The notes under the pieces are model-generated. The model did not search any database, was not told the origin of the DNA, and saw nothing but the letters and a program-made list of their open reading frames with translations. From contig UPZA01000001.1 of assembly GCA_900538575.1 (NCBI GenBank), forward strand, positions 124,001 through 188,000: a stretch of 64,000 nucleotides of DNA. The letters are read 5' to 3'. A program made the position numbers and the translations under genes. Each line of letters begins with the position of its first letter. Position 1 is the first letter of the stretch. Positions 42,647 through 51,405 of the stretch are shown piece after piece. This DNA comes from an uncultured Ruminococcus sp. Lineage in GTDB: Bacteria; Bacillota; Clostridia; Oscillospirales; Ruminococcaceae.

Positions 42647-44239
42647 ATGATTACAGTTTCAAATGTCAGTATGCAGTTCGGAGGATCGACTCTTTTTAAA
42701 AACGTCGATTTAAAATTTACAGGCGGCAACTGCTATGGTATAATCGGGGCAAACGGCGCAGGAAAATCAACCTTTCTGCGTATTCTCTGCGGAGATCTCG
42801 AACCGACAACCGGAGAAGTCGTTATCCCTAAGGACGTCAGGCTTTCAGTTCTAAAGCAGGATCACTTTGCTTTTGAAGAATATTCTGTTCTAGATACGGT
42901 TATTATGGGGAATGAACGCCTTTTTGAAATAATGAAGCAAAAGGACGAGCTTTACGCCAAAGAAGATTTTTCAGAGGAGGACGGCGTTTTAGCCTCCGAG
43001 CTTGAGGGAGAATTCGCCGAATTAAACGGCTGGGAGGCGGAATCAGACGCGTCTAAGCTTATTCAGGGACTCGGACTTTCCGAAGAAATCCTCAACAGCC
43101 GTATGTCGTCGCTTTCTGGTAATGAAAAGGTCAAGGTGCTTTTGGCGCAGGCTCTTTTCGGAAATCCCGATATAATACTGCTCGACGAGCCTACAAACCA
43201 TCTTGACATTGACGCCGTAAGATGGCTTGAGGATTTTTTGTCCGAATATTTTGGAACAGTCCTGGTCGTATCCCATGACAGGCATTTTCTTAACAACGTC
43301 TGCACACACATTGTAGACATCGACTATACAAAAATTAAGATGTATGTCGGCAACTATGAATTCTGGTATGAATCAAGTCAGCTTATGCAGAGAATGATAA
43401 AACAGCAGAATAAAAAAGCGGAGGAAAAAATAAAGGAATTAAAGGCCTTTATAGAAAGATTCTCCGCCAACAAATCAAAATCAAAGCAGGCAACCTCCAG
43501 GCGAAAGCTACTGGATAATCTTACGGTTGAAGAAATGCCGGCGTCAAGCAGAAAATATCCTTTTATCGGTTTTACTCCCGAAAGAGAGCTGGGAAAGGAA
43601 ATTCTTACAGTAAACGGCATATCGAAAACCGTTGACGGAGTAAAGCTGCTTAACAATGTAAGCTTTACTCTTGGAAGAACAGATAAGGTAGCGTTTATCG
43701 GCGAGAGCGAACAGGCTATAACAATGCTTTTCAAGATACTTATGGAGGAGGAGCAGCCTGACGAGGGCGCGTTCAAATGGGGAGTGTCAACGTCTACCTC
43801 GTATTTTCCGGTTGATAACAATAAATATTTTGAAGGCTGCGAGCTTTCTATTATAGACTGGATGAGACAATATTCCTCTGACGAAACGGACACTTATCTC
43901 AGAGGATTCTTAGGAAGAATGCTTTTTTCCGGAGACGACGTTTTCAAAAAGGTAAACGTTTTGTCCGGCGGTGAAAAAGTACGCTGCATGTTTTCAAGAA
44001 TGATGCTTTTCGGCTCTAACGTGCTTGTCCTTGACCGCCCTACAAACCACCTTGACCTTGAAAGCATAACGGCGGTAAATAACGGACTTGTCAGCTTCAA
44101 GGGCGTAATACTGTTAGCGTCCCACGACCACGAAATAATGCAGACCGTTGCAAACAGGATAATCGAGATAACTCCCGAGGGCTGTATTGACCGTCAGGGA
44201 ACATATGAGGAATATCTTGATTTCAAGGATAATAAATAG
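42647..44239 (+). CDS. ABC-F family ATPase with a degenerate second nucleotide site
   Basis: A 530-residue ribosome-associated ATPase with two ABC domains and no membrane part. The first domain is intact (GANGAGKST, LSGNEKVK, ILLDEPTNHLD). A charged linker of about 80 residues (KKAEEKIKELKAFIERFSAN) follows. In the second domain the Walker A is GESEQAITML instead of GxxGxGKS/T and Walker B reads LVLDRPTNHLD, with arginine in place of the catalytic glutamate. The signature LSGGEKVR remains. It resembles the YbiT-like branch; the role may be in translation or antibiotic protection. Confidence 0.9.
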   Translation: MITVSNVSMQFGGSTLFKNVDLKFTGGNCYGIIGANGAGKSTFLRILCGDLEPTTGEVVIPKDVRLSVLKQDHFAFEEYSVLDTVIMGNERLFEIMKQKDELYAKEDFSEEDGVLASELEGEFAELNGWEAESDASKLIQGLGLSEEILNSRMSSLSGNEKVKVLLAQALFGNPDIILLDEPTNHLDIDAVRWLEDFLSEYFGTVLVVSHDRHFLNNVCTHIVDIDYTKIKMYVGNYEFWYESSQLMQRMIKQQNKKAEEKIKELKAFIERFSANKSKSKQATSRRKLLDNLTVEEMPASSRKYPFIGFTPERELGKEILTVNGISKTVDGVKLLNNVSFTLGRTDKVAFIGESEQAITMLFKILMEEEQPDEGAFKWGVSTSTSYFPVDNNKYFEGCELSIIDWMRQYSSDETDTYLRGFLGRMLFSGDDVFKKVNVLSGGEKVRCMFSRMMLFGSNVLVLDRPTNHLDLESITAVNNGLVSFKGVILLASHDHEIMQTVANRIIEITPEGCIDRQGTYEEYLDFKDNK

Positions 44240-44249
44240 CATGTAATAG

Positions 44250-44284
44250 ATAAAAGGGAGAATAAACGTATTCTCCCTTTTACT
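44250..44284 (+). terminator. Terminator of the ABC-F gene
   Basis: A perfect 12 bp stem (44253-44264 with 44269-44280) with an AACG loop, followed by T residues. Confidence 0.85.
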
Positions 44285-44373
44285 TTATTTTTTATTTGTA
44301 ATGCACATTTACCATTATCTAAACGGTAATTTATTATATTGCATAAATTCGCTTTTTCACATCCGATTATCCT

Positions 44374-44694
44374 TTATTTCATCTCATATATGATATAATC
44401 TTCGCCTTTTTCCTTAACAACGGCAGTCTTTTCAACCTCCCTGCCGTCTACTATAAACCGTACGTTCGTTATGGTTTCCGTTATTTTATTAATAACAGCT
44501 CCATCGGTTGCGGCATTAACGGTTGTAAAGGAAATTAAAGTTGCCGCTGCAATCGCTCCGGCAACTGCAAGCTTTCTCAATTTACTCATTTTCATAATTT
44601 TAACCTCGCCTTTCATTCTTTTAAGCTTATCTCTGACAGATTTTCTAATCGTATATTTTCTTATTTTTTTGTATTCAAGCAGACGATAATCCAT
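44374..44694 (-). CDS. Small single-pass membrane protein, possible anti-sigma partner
   Basis: The frame encodes about 106 residues: a very basic N-terminal 45 residues (KKIRKYTIRKSVRDKLKRMK), one hydrophobic segment (LAVAGAIAAATLISFTTV) and a 45-residue exported tail. It starts 10 bases after the upstream sigma factor gene. The sigma/membrane-protein pair at 45449-47375 has the same plan, which supports an anti-sigma role. However, the best ribosome site (AAAGGCGAGG) precedes a later ATG at 44595. That start would give a 73-residue secreted protein with a signal peptide. The start is undecided. Confidence 0.5.
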   Translation of the reverse strand: MDYRLLEYKKIRKYTIRKSVRDKLKRMKGEVKIMKMSKLRKLAVAGAIAAATLISFTTVNAATDGAVINKITETITNVRFIVDGREVEKTAVVKEKGEDYIIYEMK

Positions 44695-44704
44695 AATAAA
44701 TGCT

Positions 44705-45265
44705 TTAGACCTTTTCAACGCCGTATCCCCTTTCTGTCAGATACTCCCTTATCTTCTTTCTTGCCCTGCAAAGCTTAGTTTTACTGTTTGAAAGCGTCAG
44801 ACCAAGAAAAGCCGAAATCTTCTCCAGCCTCTCTCCATAGAAATAATACCGTATAAAAATTTCTCTGTCCTGCTCCTTCAGGCAATTTTCAGCAGCTTCA
44901 AGAACCATATTAACAGTTTCGGATTTTTCAATTTTTTCAAAGAAATCATCTCCCTGAACGGCTTCAAGTATACTGTTATCGCAAAAGGCATAGCTTTTAT
45001 TCTCCCTTAGTCTGTTTCGCGCCAAATTAAGCGCAATCACCGACAGATAAGGCAGAAGCGGTTTATCCTCCCGCAAATTGCCTGAATTTTGCCAAAGCTT
45101 TATAAATGCGTCGCTTACAGTTTCCTCTATATCCTCCTCTGTCATTTTACCTGACAAAACGTTGTATACCACGGTATAGATATAAGCGGAATATTTTCTG
45201 ATTACACTGTCGAGCGCTCCGGCAGTGTTGTTTTTTAGCTTTATGACCAAACGTTTGTCTTTCAT
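44705..45265 (-). CDS. ECF-type RNA polymerase sigma factor
   Basis: A 186-residue protein with region 2 (YSAYIYTVVYNVLSGK, then the EDIEETVSDAFIKLWQN motif) and region 4 (LKEQDREIFIRYYFYGERLE, with the helix-turn-helix ISAFLGLTLSNSKTKLCRAR). It directs RNA polymerase to stress or envelope genes. The start is ATG 45265 after GGAGG. The small membrane protein gene that follows on the same strand may encode its regulator. Confidence 0.9.
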   Translation of the reverse strand: MKDKRLVIKLKNNTAGALDSVIRKYSAYIYTVVYNVLSGKMTEEDIEETVSDAFIKLWQNSGNLREDKPLLPYLSVIALNLARNRLRENKSYAFCDNSILEAVQGDDFFEKIEKSETVNMVLEAAENCLKEQDREIFIRYYFYGERLEKISAFLGLTLSNSKTKLCRARKKIREYLTERGYGVEKV

Positions 45266-45396
45266 GGGGCTTCCTCCGTTTCCGACGGCTTTCACTAATA
45301 TATACACATTATATTTATAAAAGGTTACAAAAAATATTATATTTTTGCCTAACCGGCTAATTTATTTTATCCGAATAATATTAACTTATTGCATAA

Positions 45397-45429
45397 CAAA
45401 ACCGAAGCGCGTGTAAGCTGCTCCGGTTT
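45397..45429 (-). terminator. Terminator of the second sigma/anti-sigma unit
   Basis: On the minus strand AAACCGGAGC pairs with GCTTCGGTTT with one G-U pair and is followed by TG; it lies just after the stop of the membrane protein gene at 45449. Confidence 0.55.
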
Positions 45430-45448
45430 CATTTTTATATATTATTTT

Positions 45449-46888
45449 TTATTCCGACACATAAATTTCCTTTACAAAACCGTTTTCTATTTTTATATAC
45501 GCGTTTACAACCCGCCAGCCTTGTCTGTAACTGACAAGATAATCATAGGAATCGTCTTCAAGCTCCTTTATCTTGCCGCCCCTGTCATAGAATTCATAAA
45601 AATTTTTAAGAGCCGACAACTCGCTTTCGGTCATTCCGCATTGCAGATATGGTATTAAAACATCGCTGTCGCCGTCTAATATAAACGATTCGATATAAAA
45701 TATATCTCCATAAAGCTTTCCATAAAACTCTGTATTTCCAAATTCCTCCCATCCATAGTCCGAAAGAATCAAATATACGCTTTCATCAGAATCCGAGCCG
45801 CCGATCATATCTTTTGTCGCTGTCTTTGAATAAATCTTTTTCTGACCAAGGTCTATTCCTCTTCCGATTAGAAAGTCTGCTGAACTGACCGTTTCCTTCC
45901 AGTACCCATAAGGAATTTCCGACATGCTTTCCGTTACGTCCTCCGCCAATGTATTAAGGAAAAAGTATTCTGATATCCATCCATCAGAAGCCAAATTTAC
46001 CGCCGCTTCACACTTAAAAATTATATTATCTTTATAATAATCATAATAGTCTGATTCTTTTAGAGGGAACATAAAATATAAACCATAAACGTTAACGGAG
46101 CCGTCAATTACATCCTCATCTGAATATCTGCTCAAAAATTCGTTTCCGGTTTTTTCAAGACTGTCGGCAATCAGAAGATCGTCTATTAATTTAGACGCCT
46201 TGCTCATGTAAGACGAGTCCGCCTGATTGTTTTCCGTATTCGATTCAGTGACGCTTATTATATTTTCATCATTAAAGCCTTCTCCGTCGTAGCCTACTAT
46301 ATACTCATGGTTAGTATAAGCCTCTGAAAAGCCGTTCGATTCGCTTGTCACTCCACTGTATTCAGATTCGTTATAATTGATAACCTGTACAAAACGTCTG
46401 TAAGAAATTCCGGAGGTTTGATAGCTTTCATGATATTCCGAATAAAGGTAAAACGGAATTTCATTCTGCGGATCATAATCCTCCGAGGCGTCCCACTCTT
46501 CAGCGATCATATATGTATTAACGTTTAATTCCTCTAAAAAATCAGATTTAACCTCCTGAAAATTTTTGACGCCTGATTCATCAGTTTCTTTTCCTTCGCC
46601 GTTTTCCGACTTATTGTCAGACGCGTTCTCAGTCGAGTCAGGCAATACTCCGTTCAAGCTTGAACGCGGCTTGAATTCATTCATTATCTGAGACTTATCA
46701 AAAATAACCAGCTTAGCGGCAACGCCTATATTGAAAACTATCAGCAAAGCTATCAGAACCGGTATAAAAATCGGCCGCTTAATAACCGTTATCTCGTCCT
46801 TTTCCTCCGTCGCCCTTATAATTCTTTCCTTCAGATGTCTGTCCTGCCTGATTCCTTCAATGCTCCGGTACAATTCCTTTTTGTTCAT
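45449..46888 (-). CDS. Membrane protein, likely anti-sigma factor
   Basis: The 479-residue protein has a cytoplasmic N-terminus of about 38 residues (LYRSIEGIRQDRHLKERIIR), one membrane segment (PIFIPVLIALLIVFNIGVAA) and a large exported domain rich in Asp, Glu, Ser and Tyr. It overlaps the ECF sigma gene upstream by 32 bases. Topology and coupling match anti-sigma factors of ECF systems; no zinc-binding anti-sigma motif is visible. The external domain is not one I recognise and may be the sensor. Confidence 0.65.
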   Translation of the reverse strand: MNKKELYRSIEGIRQDRHLKERIIRATEEKDEITVIKRPIFIPVLIALLIVFNIGVAAKLVIFDKSQIMNEFKPRSSLNGVLPDSTENASDNKSENGEGKETDESGVKNFQEVKSDFLEELNVNTYMIAEEWDASEDYDPQNEIPFYLYSEYHESYQTSGISYRRFVQVINYNESEYSGVTSESNGFSEAYTNHEYIVGYDGEGFNDENIISVTESNTENNQADSSYMSKASKLIDDLLIADSLEKTGNEFLSRYSDEDVIDGSVNVYGLYFMFPLKESDYYDYYKDNIIFKCEAAVNLASDGWISEYFFLNTLAEDVTESMSEIPYGYWKETVSSADFLIGRGIDLGQKKIYSKTATKDMIGGSDSDESVYLILSDYGWEEFGNTEFYGKLYGDIFYIESFILDGDSDVLIPYLQCGMTESELSALKNFYEFYDRGGKIKELEDDSYDYLVSYRQGWRVVNAYIKIENGFVKEIYVSE

Positions 46889-47375
46889 CCTTATCCGCCT
46901 CCATTTCCAATTTAAGTTTTTTTCTTGCCCTTGAAAGCCTAGAGGTAACGCTGTTTACACCGATTTTCAGAATATCTGCAATTTCATTTATACTGTATCC
47001 CTCGTAATAATAAAGCTCCAGTACAGTCCTGTTTTTAGCCGAAAGCTCAAACACATCGATAAGTCTTACCGCGTCCTCTATCAGTCCGGAGGTAAGCTCC
47101 GCCGTTTCATCCAGCCCTACCGTTTTTCTCTGCCAGAAGCTTTTCTGAAAATCCTTGCAGCAATTGACCGCAACCCGTATCAGCCATGCCTTTTCGGCAT
47201 TCTTATCCGCAAAAACCGGCGATTTATAATAGAATTTTATAAAAGCGTTCTGCACGGCGTCCTCCGCGTCCTGCCTGTTCCCAAGCCGCAGGGCGCATAT
47301 TCTGTAAAGCATGGGCGAATACTCGTCATACTTATCAGAAAATTCCTCCTTTGTTAAATTAGGTTTGCTCTTCAT
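46857..47375 (-). CDS. ECF-type RNA polymerase sigma factor
   Basis: A 172-residue protein with sigma region 2 (YSPMLYRICALRLGNRQDAEDAVQNAFIKF) and region 4 (LSAKNRTVLELYYYEGYSINEIADIL, VNSVTSRLSRARKKLK). The DAEDAVQ core-binding motif is intact. Its stop lies inside the next gene (32-base overlap), so sigma and probable anti-sigma are made together. Confidence 0.93.
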   Translation of the reverse strand: MKSKPNLTKEEFSDKYDEYSPMLYRICALRLGNRQDAEDAVQNAFIKFYYKSPVFADKNAEKAWLIRVAVNCCKDFQKSFWQRKTVGLDETAELTSGLIEDAVRLIDVFELSAKNRTVLELYYYEGYSINEIADILKIGVNSVTSRLSRARKKLKLEMEADKDEQKGIVPEH

Positions 47376-47514
47376 TCCTCTCCTCCTTTCAGGCGAAATA
47401 AAACCGCCGTGAAAATGTGTCTATATAAATAAAACGAACAATTCGCAGAAAATACTGCAAAATAAATTTTTGATTTTTTATATTGTGAATAATGACTATA
47501 TTTTCAATAAACTA

Positions 47515-47543
47515 TTGCTTTTTTTACATTTTAATAGTAAAAT
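47515..47543 (+). promoter_or_regulatory. Promoter of pyrG
   Basis: TTGCTT (47515-47520) and TAAAAT (47538-47543) with a 17-base spacer. The leader of about 120 bases contains one short inverted repeat near 47565-47580 and no pyrG-type slippery G run that I can see. Confidence 0.5.
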
Positions 47544-47669
47544 AGAAATGATATGATTTTTATTCCCTGAATATTTTCGGGAAATAAAACTAACCGCATG
47601 GTTTTCCGCATGCGTAGAAAATTCGGCGCGCCGCTGGCCGTAAAAGCGGAAATTGAATGGAGTTTGATC

Positions 47670-49280
47670 ATGCCTATAAAATATGTATTTGTTACCGGAG
47701 GCGTCGTTTCCGGTCTTGGTAAGGGTATAACCGCCGCTTCTCTTGGAAGACTGCTCAAAGCCAGAGGCTATAAGGTTACCATACAGAAATTTGATCCATA
47801 TATAAACGTTGATCCGGGCACTATGAGTCCATATCAGCACGGAGAAGTTTTCGTAACCGACGACGGGGCTGAAACAGACCTTGACCTCGGACATTACGAA
47901 AGGTTTATAGACGAAAATCTTTCAATAAATTCAAATGTAACTACCGGTAAGGTATACTGGACCGTACTAAACAAGGAGCGCCGCGGAGATTATCTCGGAG
48001 GAACCGTTCAGGTTATACCGCATATAACAAATGAAATAAAGGAGAGAATCTATAAGGTCGGTAAGCAGACGGATACGGACGTGGTAATTACAGAAATAGG
48101 AGGAACTGTCGGAGATATAGAAAGCACGCCGTTTCTTGAATCCATAAGACAGGTTATGACCGAGGTCGGACGTGAAAACGCCATCTCAATCCATGTAACT
48201 CTCGTACCATTTATCGCAGGCTCAAACGAGCTGAAATCCAAACCTACCCAGCATTCTGTCAAAGAGCTTCTCTCACTGGGTATCCAGCCGAATATACTCG
48301 TATGCAGAAGCGAATCGGAAATCCCCGAAGATATGCTTGAAAAAATCGGCTTGTTCTGCAATGTCCGCAAAAAAGACGTAATTCAGAATTTAACCGCTCC
48401 GTCGCTTTACGAGGTTCCTATGATGCTTGAAGAGGAAGGTCTCGCCGAATGCGTCTGCGAGCATCTTAAGCTCAACAATCCCAAGCCTGACCTTGCCGAC
48501 TGGATAGAAATGATAAACAGGCAGAAGGCGGCGTCAAAAACAGTGAATATCGGATTAGTCGGAAAATACGTGGCTTTGCCGGACGCGTATCTTTCCGTTG
48601 CCGAGGCTCTCCGTCACGGCGGCATAGTAAACGACGCCGATGTAAATATAGAATGGATAAATTCCGAAGAAATATCGTCTGAAACCGTCGGAAAAATGCT
48701 TGACGGCTGCGACGGAATTATAGTGCCCGGCGGCTTCGGCGACAGAGGTATCGAGGGTATGATCGACGCAATAAAATATGCCCGCGAAAACAAGGTACCG
48801 TTTTTCGGAATATGTCTCGGAATGCAGATGGCGGTAGTTGAATACGCAAGAAACGTTGCGGGGCTTGATGGAGCAAACTCTACGGAATTCGCGCCGGACG
48901 GAAAAAACAGCGTTATCGACATCATGGAGGATCAGAAGGACGTTACTGAAAAGGGCGGAACAATGCGTTTGGGACTTTATCCCTGCAAGCTTGTACCAGG
49001 TTCAAGATGCGCCGGTATCTACGGAGACTCTCTTATATACGAGCGTCATCGTCACCGTTGGGAATTCAATAACGCCTACCGCGCCAAACTTACGGACTGC
49101 GGTCTTAAAATAGCCGGCGTATCTCCTGACGAAAAGCTGGTTGAAATAGTTGAGCTTGAGGATCATCCTTGGTTCGTAGGAGTCCAGTTCCATCCGGAAT
49201 TCAAATCCCGTCCTAATAAACCTCAGAAGCTTTTCGCAGATTTTATAAAAGCGTCGGTTATGCAGCATGAAAAAAAATAA
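47670..49280 (+). CDS. pyrG: CTP synthase
   Basis: A 536-residue enzyme that turns UTP into CTP using glutamine. The N-terminal synthase domain opens with KYVFVTGGVVSGLGKGITAA (P-loop). The C-terminal glutaminase domain has the nucleophile cysteine in FFGICLGMQ and the His-Glu pair in GVQFHPEF. The frame runs 24 codons upstream, but GGAG and the family N-terminus (MPIKYVFV) fix the start at 47670. Confidence 0.97.
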   Translation: MPIKYVFVTGGVVSGLGKGITAASLGRLLKARGYKVTIQKFDPYINVDPGTMSPYQHGEVFVTDDGAETDLDLGHYERFIDENLSINSNVTTGKVYWTVLNKERRGDYLGGTVQVIPHITNEIKERIYKVGKQTDTDVVITEIGGTVGDIESTPFLESIRQVMTEVGRENAISIHVTLVPFIAGSNELKSKPTQHSVKELLSLGIQPNILVCRSESEIPEDMLEKIGLFCNVRKKDVIQNLTAPSLYEVPMMLEEEGLAECVCEHLKLNNPKPDLADWIEMINRQKAASKTVNIGLVGKYVALPDAYLSVAEALRHGGIVNDADVNIEWINSEEISSETVGKMLDGCDGIIVPGGFGDRGIEGMIDAIKYARENKVPFFGICLGMQMAVVEYARNVAGLDGANSTEFAPDGKNSVIDIMEDQKDVTEKGGTMRLGLYPCKLVPGSRCAGIYGDSLIYERHRHRWEFNNAYRAKLTDCGLKIAGVSPDEKLVEIVELEDHPWFVGVQFHPEFKSRPNKPQKLFADFIKASVMQHEKK

Positions 49281-49584
49281 CGGACTTCAACCGCATAAGG
49301 AAAAAATAGTTCTCTCAAAAATCGACAAAATTATATTTTCTCTCGGCGCTGCCGGATATGCTATAGCTTTTTTACTTGAAATAAGGTTTTCTGCGGAAAG
49401 CAACTATATTTCGTCCGGAATAGCCGCTTCCGCAACAGGAGTATTTCTTATAGCTAAAGCGATTCAGAATAAAAAGAAAAATAAGCTTATATTCTTAAAG
49501 CAAAAGCTTGTTTTCGCTTTAACGCTAATAATCGGATTCATACTGACCGCAATGGGTATTTATTGGATTATATCCTTATTTTAA
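49267..49584 (+). CDS. Small membrane protein of unknown function
   Basis: A 105-residue protein with a charged N-terminus and three hydrophobic segments (about residues 24-41, 49-66 and 82-104). It overlaps the pyrG end by 14 bases, so it is translated with pyrG. I do not recognise the family. The start ATG lies within the last codons of pyrG without a strong ribosome site, which suits translational coupling. Confidence 0.65.
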   Translation: MKKNNGLQPHKEKIVLSKIDKIIFSLGAAGYAIAFLLEIRFSAESNYISSGIAASATGVFLIAKAIQNKKKNKLIFLKQKLVFALTLIIGFILTAMGIYWIISLF

Positions 49585-49596
49585 AATAGTAATTTT

Positions 49597-49630
49597 CAGG
49601 GACGCCGTTTAAAAAGCGGCGTCCCTTAAA
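49597..49630. terminator. Bidirectional terminator after pyrG
   Basis: GGGACGCCG pairs with CGGCGTCCC (49599-49625) around an A/T loop; the converging LRR protein gene ends just beyond it. Confidence 0.8.
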
Positions 49631-49640
49631 TTTATGTCAT

Positions 49641-50621
49641 TCAATTATTGCTTTTATAAAGCTCCTTAGGCGTTGACGAGTATGTCCAGTCGGTTACTTC
49701 CACCTTTTCACCGTTATAATTTCTCCTGTAGACAAAAACTCCGTCGCGGCTGAAGCTTTCCTCGTCAGAAAAATAATACTGACGGAATCCCTTTTCAAAA
49801 TCCGTATATAGCGTTTCTCCGATTTCTCCGTATGGAACAAGAGGTACAAACTTATAACCGTGATCAGACGCATATGTCTGCGCATAGGTTTCATAATAGC
49901 CCGACACGGTCATGCCGGACGACGTAAAAGCATTTATTCCTATGTCGGCGACGCCTGTACCGAGAGTTATATCAACTATATTATTGCAGTCAAAAAACGC
50001 GCCGGAGCAAATATATTCCACGCTGTCCGGAAAAGTAACATATTTTATATCAAAATCTCTCTGAGCCTCGAAATATGTAAAAAGATTACCGGAAATAACC
50101 CTTATGCCTTCCGGTATCTTAATATCAGATGAAGCGCCGGTATAATCATAGAGTATATCTCCGTTCAATATAACAAAATCGCCCTTCTTTTCAAGACCGT
50201 TTTCAAACGGAGAAGCATAAAACGGATAAATTCCCACATCAGTCAGCTTACCTTCTATGCTTACCTTGCTCAGGGAAAGACAGTTTGAAAACGCGGAACC
50301 GCCTATTGAAGTAACAGATTCCGGTATAACAAGCTCTGTTATAAGCTTCTGACCTATAAAACCTCTTTCGGATATAGCGGTAACGTTTTGCCCGTCAAGA
50401 GAAGCCGGCAAAGAAACGCTTCCTATTAAAGCAGTTCCTTCCGTCGCCCTTATCTTTACGCCGCCTGAGGATAATCCGGTATATTCAAACCGGCTGTCCT
50501 GCTGTGAGACAATATAAATCTCACTTTCCTCCGCCGCTGATAAATGTAATCCTAAAAAAAATGAAAACACGAAAAAAGAAACCGTAAAAACAAACGATTT
50601 TTTTAATTTAATACCGTTCAT
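49641..50621 (-). CDS. Secreted leucine-rich repeat protein (BspA type)
   Basis: The 326-residue protein has a signal peptide (residues 1-28, ending near LSAAEE) and BspA/LRR_5-type repeats (LVIPESVTSIGGSAFSNCLS, KYVTFPDSVEYICSGAFFDC). There is no LPXTG anchor or dockerin, so it is probably free or loosely bound. Such repeats mediate binding to proteins or glycans. It overlaps the GtrA gene by 14 bases, an unusual pairing that points to shared expression. Confidence 0.85.
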   Translation of the reverse strand: MNGIKLKKSFVFTVSFFVFSFFLGLHLSAAEESEIYIVSQQDSRFEYTGLSSGGVKIRATEGTALIGSVSLPASLDGQNVTAISERGFIGQKLITELVIPESVTSIGGSAFSNCLSLSKVSIEGKLTDVGIYPFYASPFENGLEKKGDFVILNGDILYDYTGASSDIKIPEGIRVISGNLFTYFEAQRDFDIKYVTFPDSVEYICSGAFFDCNNIVDITLGTGVADIGINAFTSSGMTVSGYYETYAQTYASDHGYKFVPLVPYGEIGETLYTDFEKGFRQYYFSDEESFSRDGVFVYRRNYNGEKVEVTDWTYSSTPKELYKSNN

Positions 50622-51204
50622 TTTCTACACAGTCCTCCTTCCGAGATTTTTTTCTGAATACGAAAAGCTTGCTGAAAAAGTAATTAAGAATAAGTATTAT
50701 CACCTGAGAAAGCATCGTCCATATAAATTCATTCATCTTTTCAGGAGAACCCATAAGCTTATTGACAAAAGCGTTTGACATCAGTCCGCTCGAATAATTT
50801 ATATTACCGAGGCCTAAAATTCTTATAAATAATCCTGAAAGATTTTCAACGAATATAAAAGTTATAAGCATGTCCAGAAGAAACGTAATCCCCCTGCCCA
50901 TATAAAACGAAACGGCTTCCCTGACAACCTGTCCCGCGTTTTCCGTTTTACTTTTAAATACATACTTCTTATTTGTTATAAAAGCAAAGGTTATCGCGGT
51001 TATCTGCGCAATTGCCGTCGCTATCATCGCAGCTCCGCTTATTTCGCCAAGAAGCATTCTTGAGCCGAATCTTGCTATATAATAAACGAGCGTCGTAAGC
51101 GCGCCGAAAAATATATAAGTCAGCGCTTCCTCATATTTTATAAAAATTTTCCTAAGCCTTTCCGAAAATCCGGAAGCGGCTCTTTTACTTGATTTTTCAG
51201 ACAT
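50608..51204 (-). CDS. GtrA family membrane protein
   Basis: A 198-residue protein with four membrane segments and the GtrA pattern (YIFFGALTTLVYYIARFG, FAFITNKKYVFKSK, SKLFVFRKKS). GtrA-type proteins are thought to flip lipid-linked sugars for wall or lipopolysaccharide glycosylation. No glycosyltransferase is next to it in this window. AGGAG precedes the ATG. Confidence 0.88.
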   Translation of the reverse strand: MSEKSSKRAASGFSERLRKIFIKYEEALTYIFFGALTTLVYYIARFGSRMLLGEISGAAMIATAIAQITAITFAFITNKKYVFKSKTENAGQVVREAVSFYMGRGITFLLDMLITFIFVENLSGLFIRILGLGNINYSSGLMSNAFVNKLMGSPEKMNEFIWTMLSQVIILILNYFFSKLFVFRKKSRKEDCVENERY

Positions 51205-51339
51205 TTTATTCTCCTAAAATTACTTTTACACATAGTTTTTCCGGTATTGATACGCCGTTTTTACTCAGCCCTTTATATAATAACATATTTCTAAGAAAAA
51301 TCCAAGTATTTATTATAACCACATTTTATAATTTCGCTA

Positions 51340-51368
51340 TTGAAAGTTTTATATAATTATGATATTAT
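51340..51368 (+). promoter_or_regulatory. Promoter of the CNNM/CBS gene
   Basis: TTGAAA (51340-51345) and TATTAT (51363-51368) with a 17-base spacer. Confidence 0.55.
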
Positions 51369-51405
51369 ATAAAATGAGAGTTTTTACATAAATTCAGGAG
51401 GAAAA

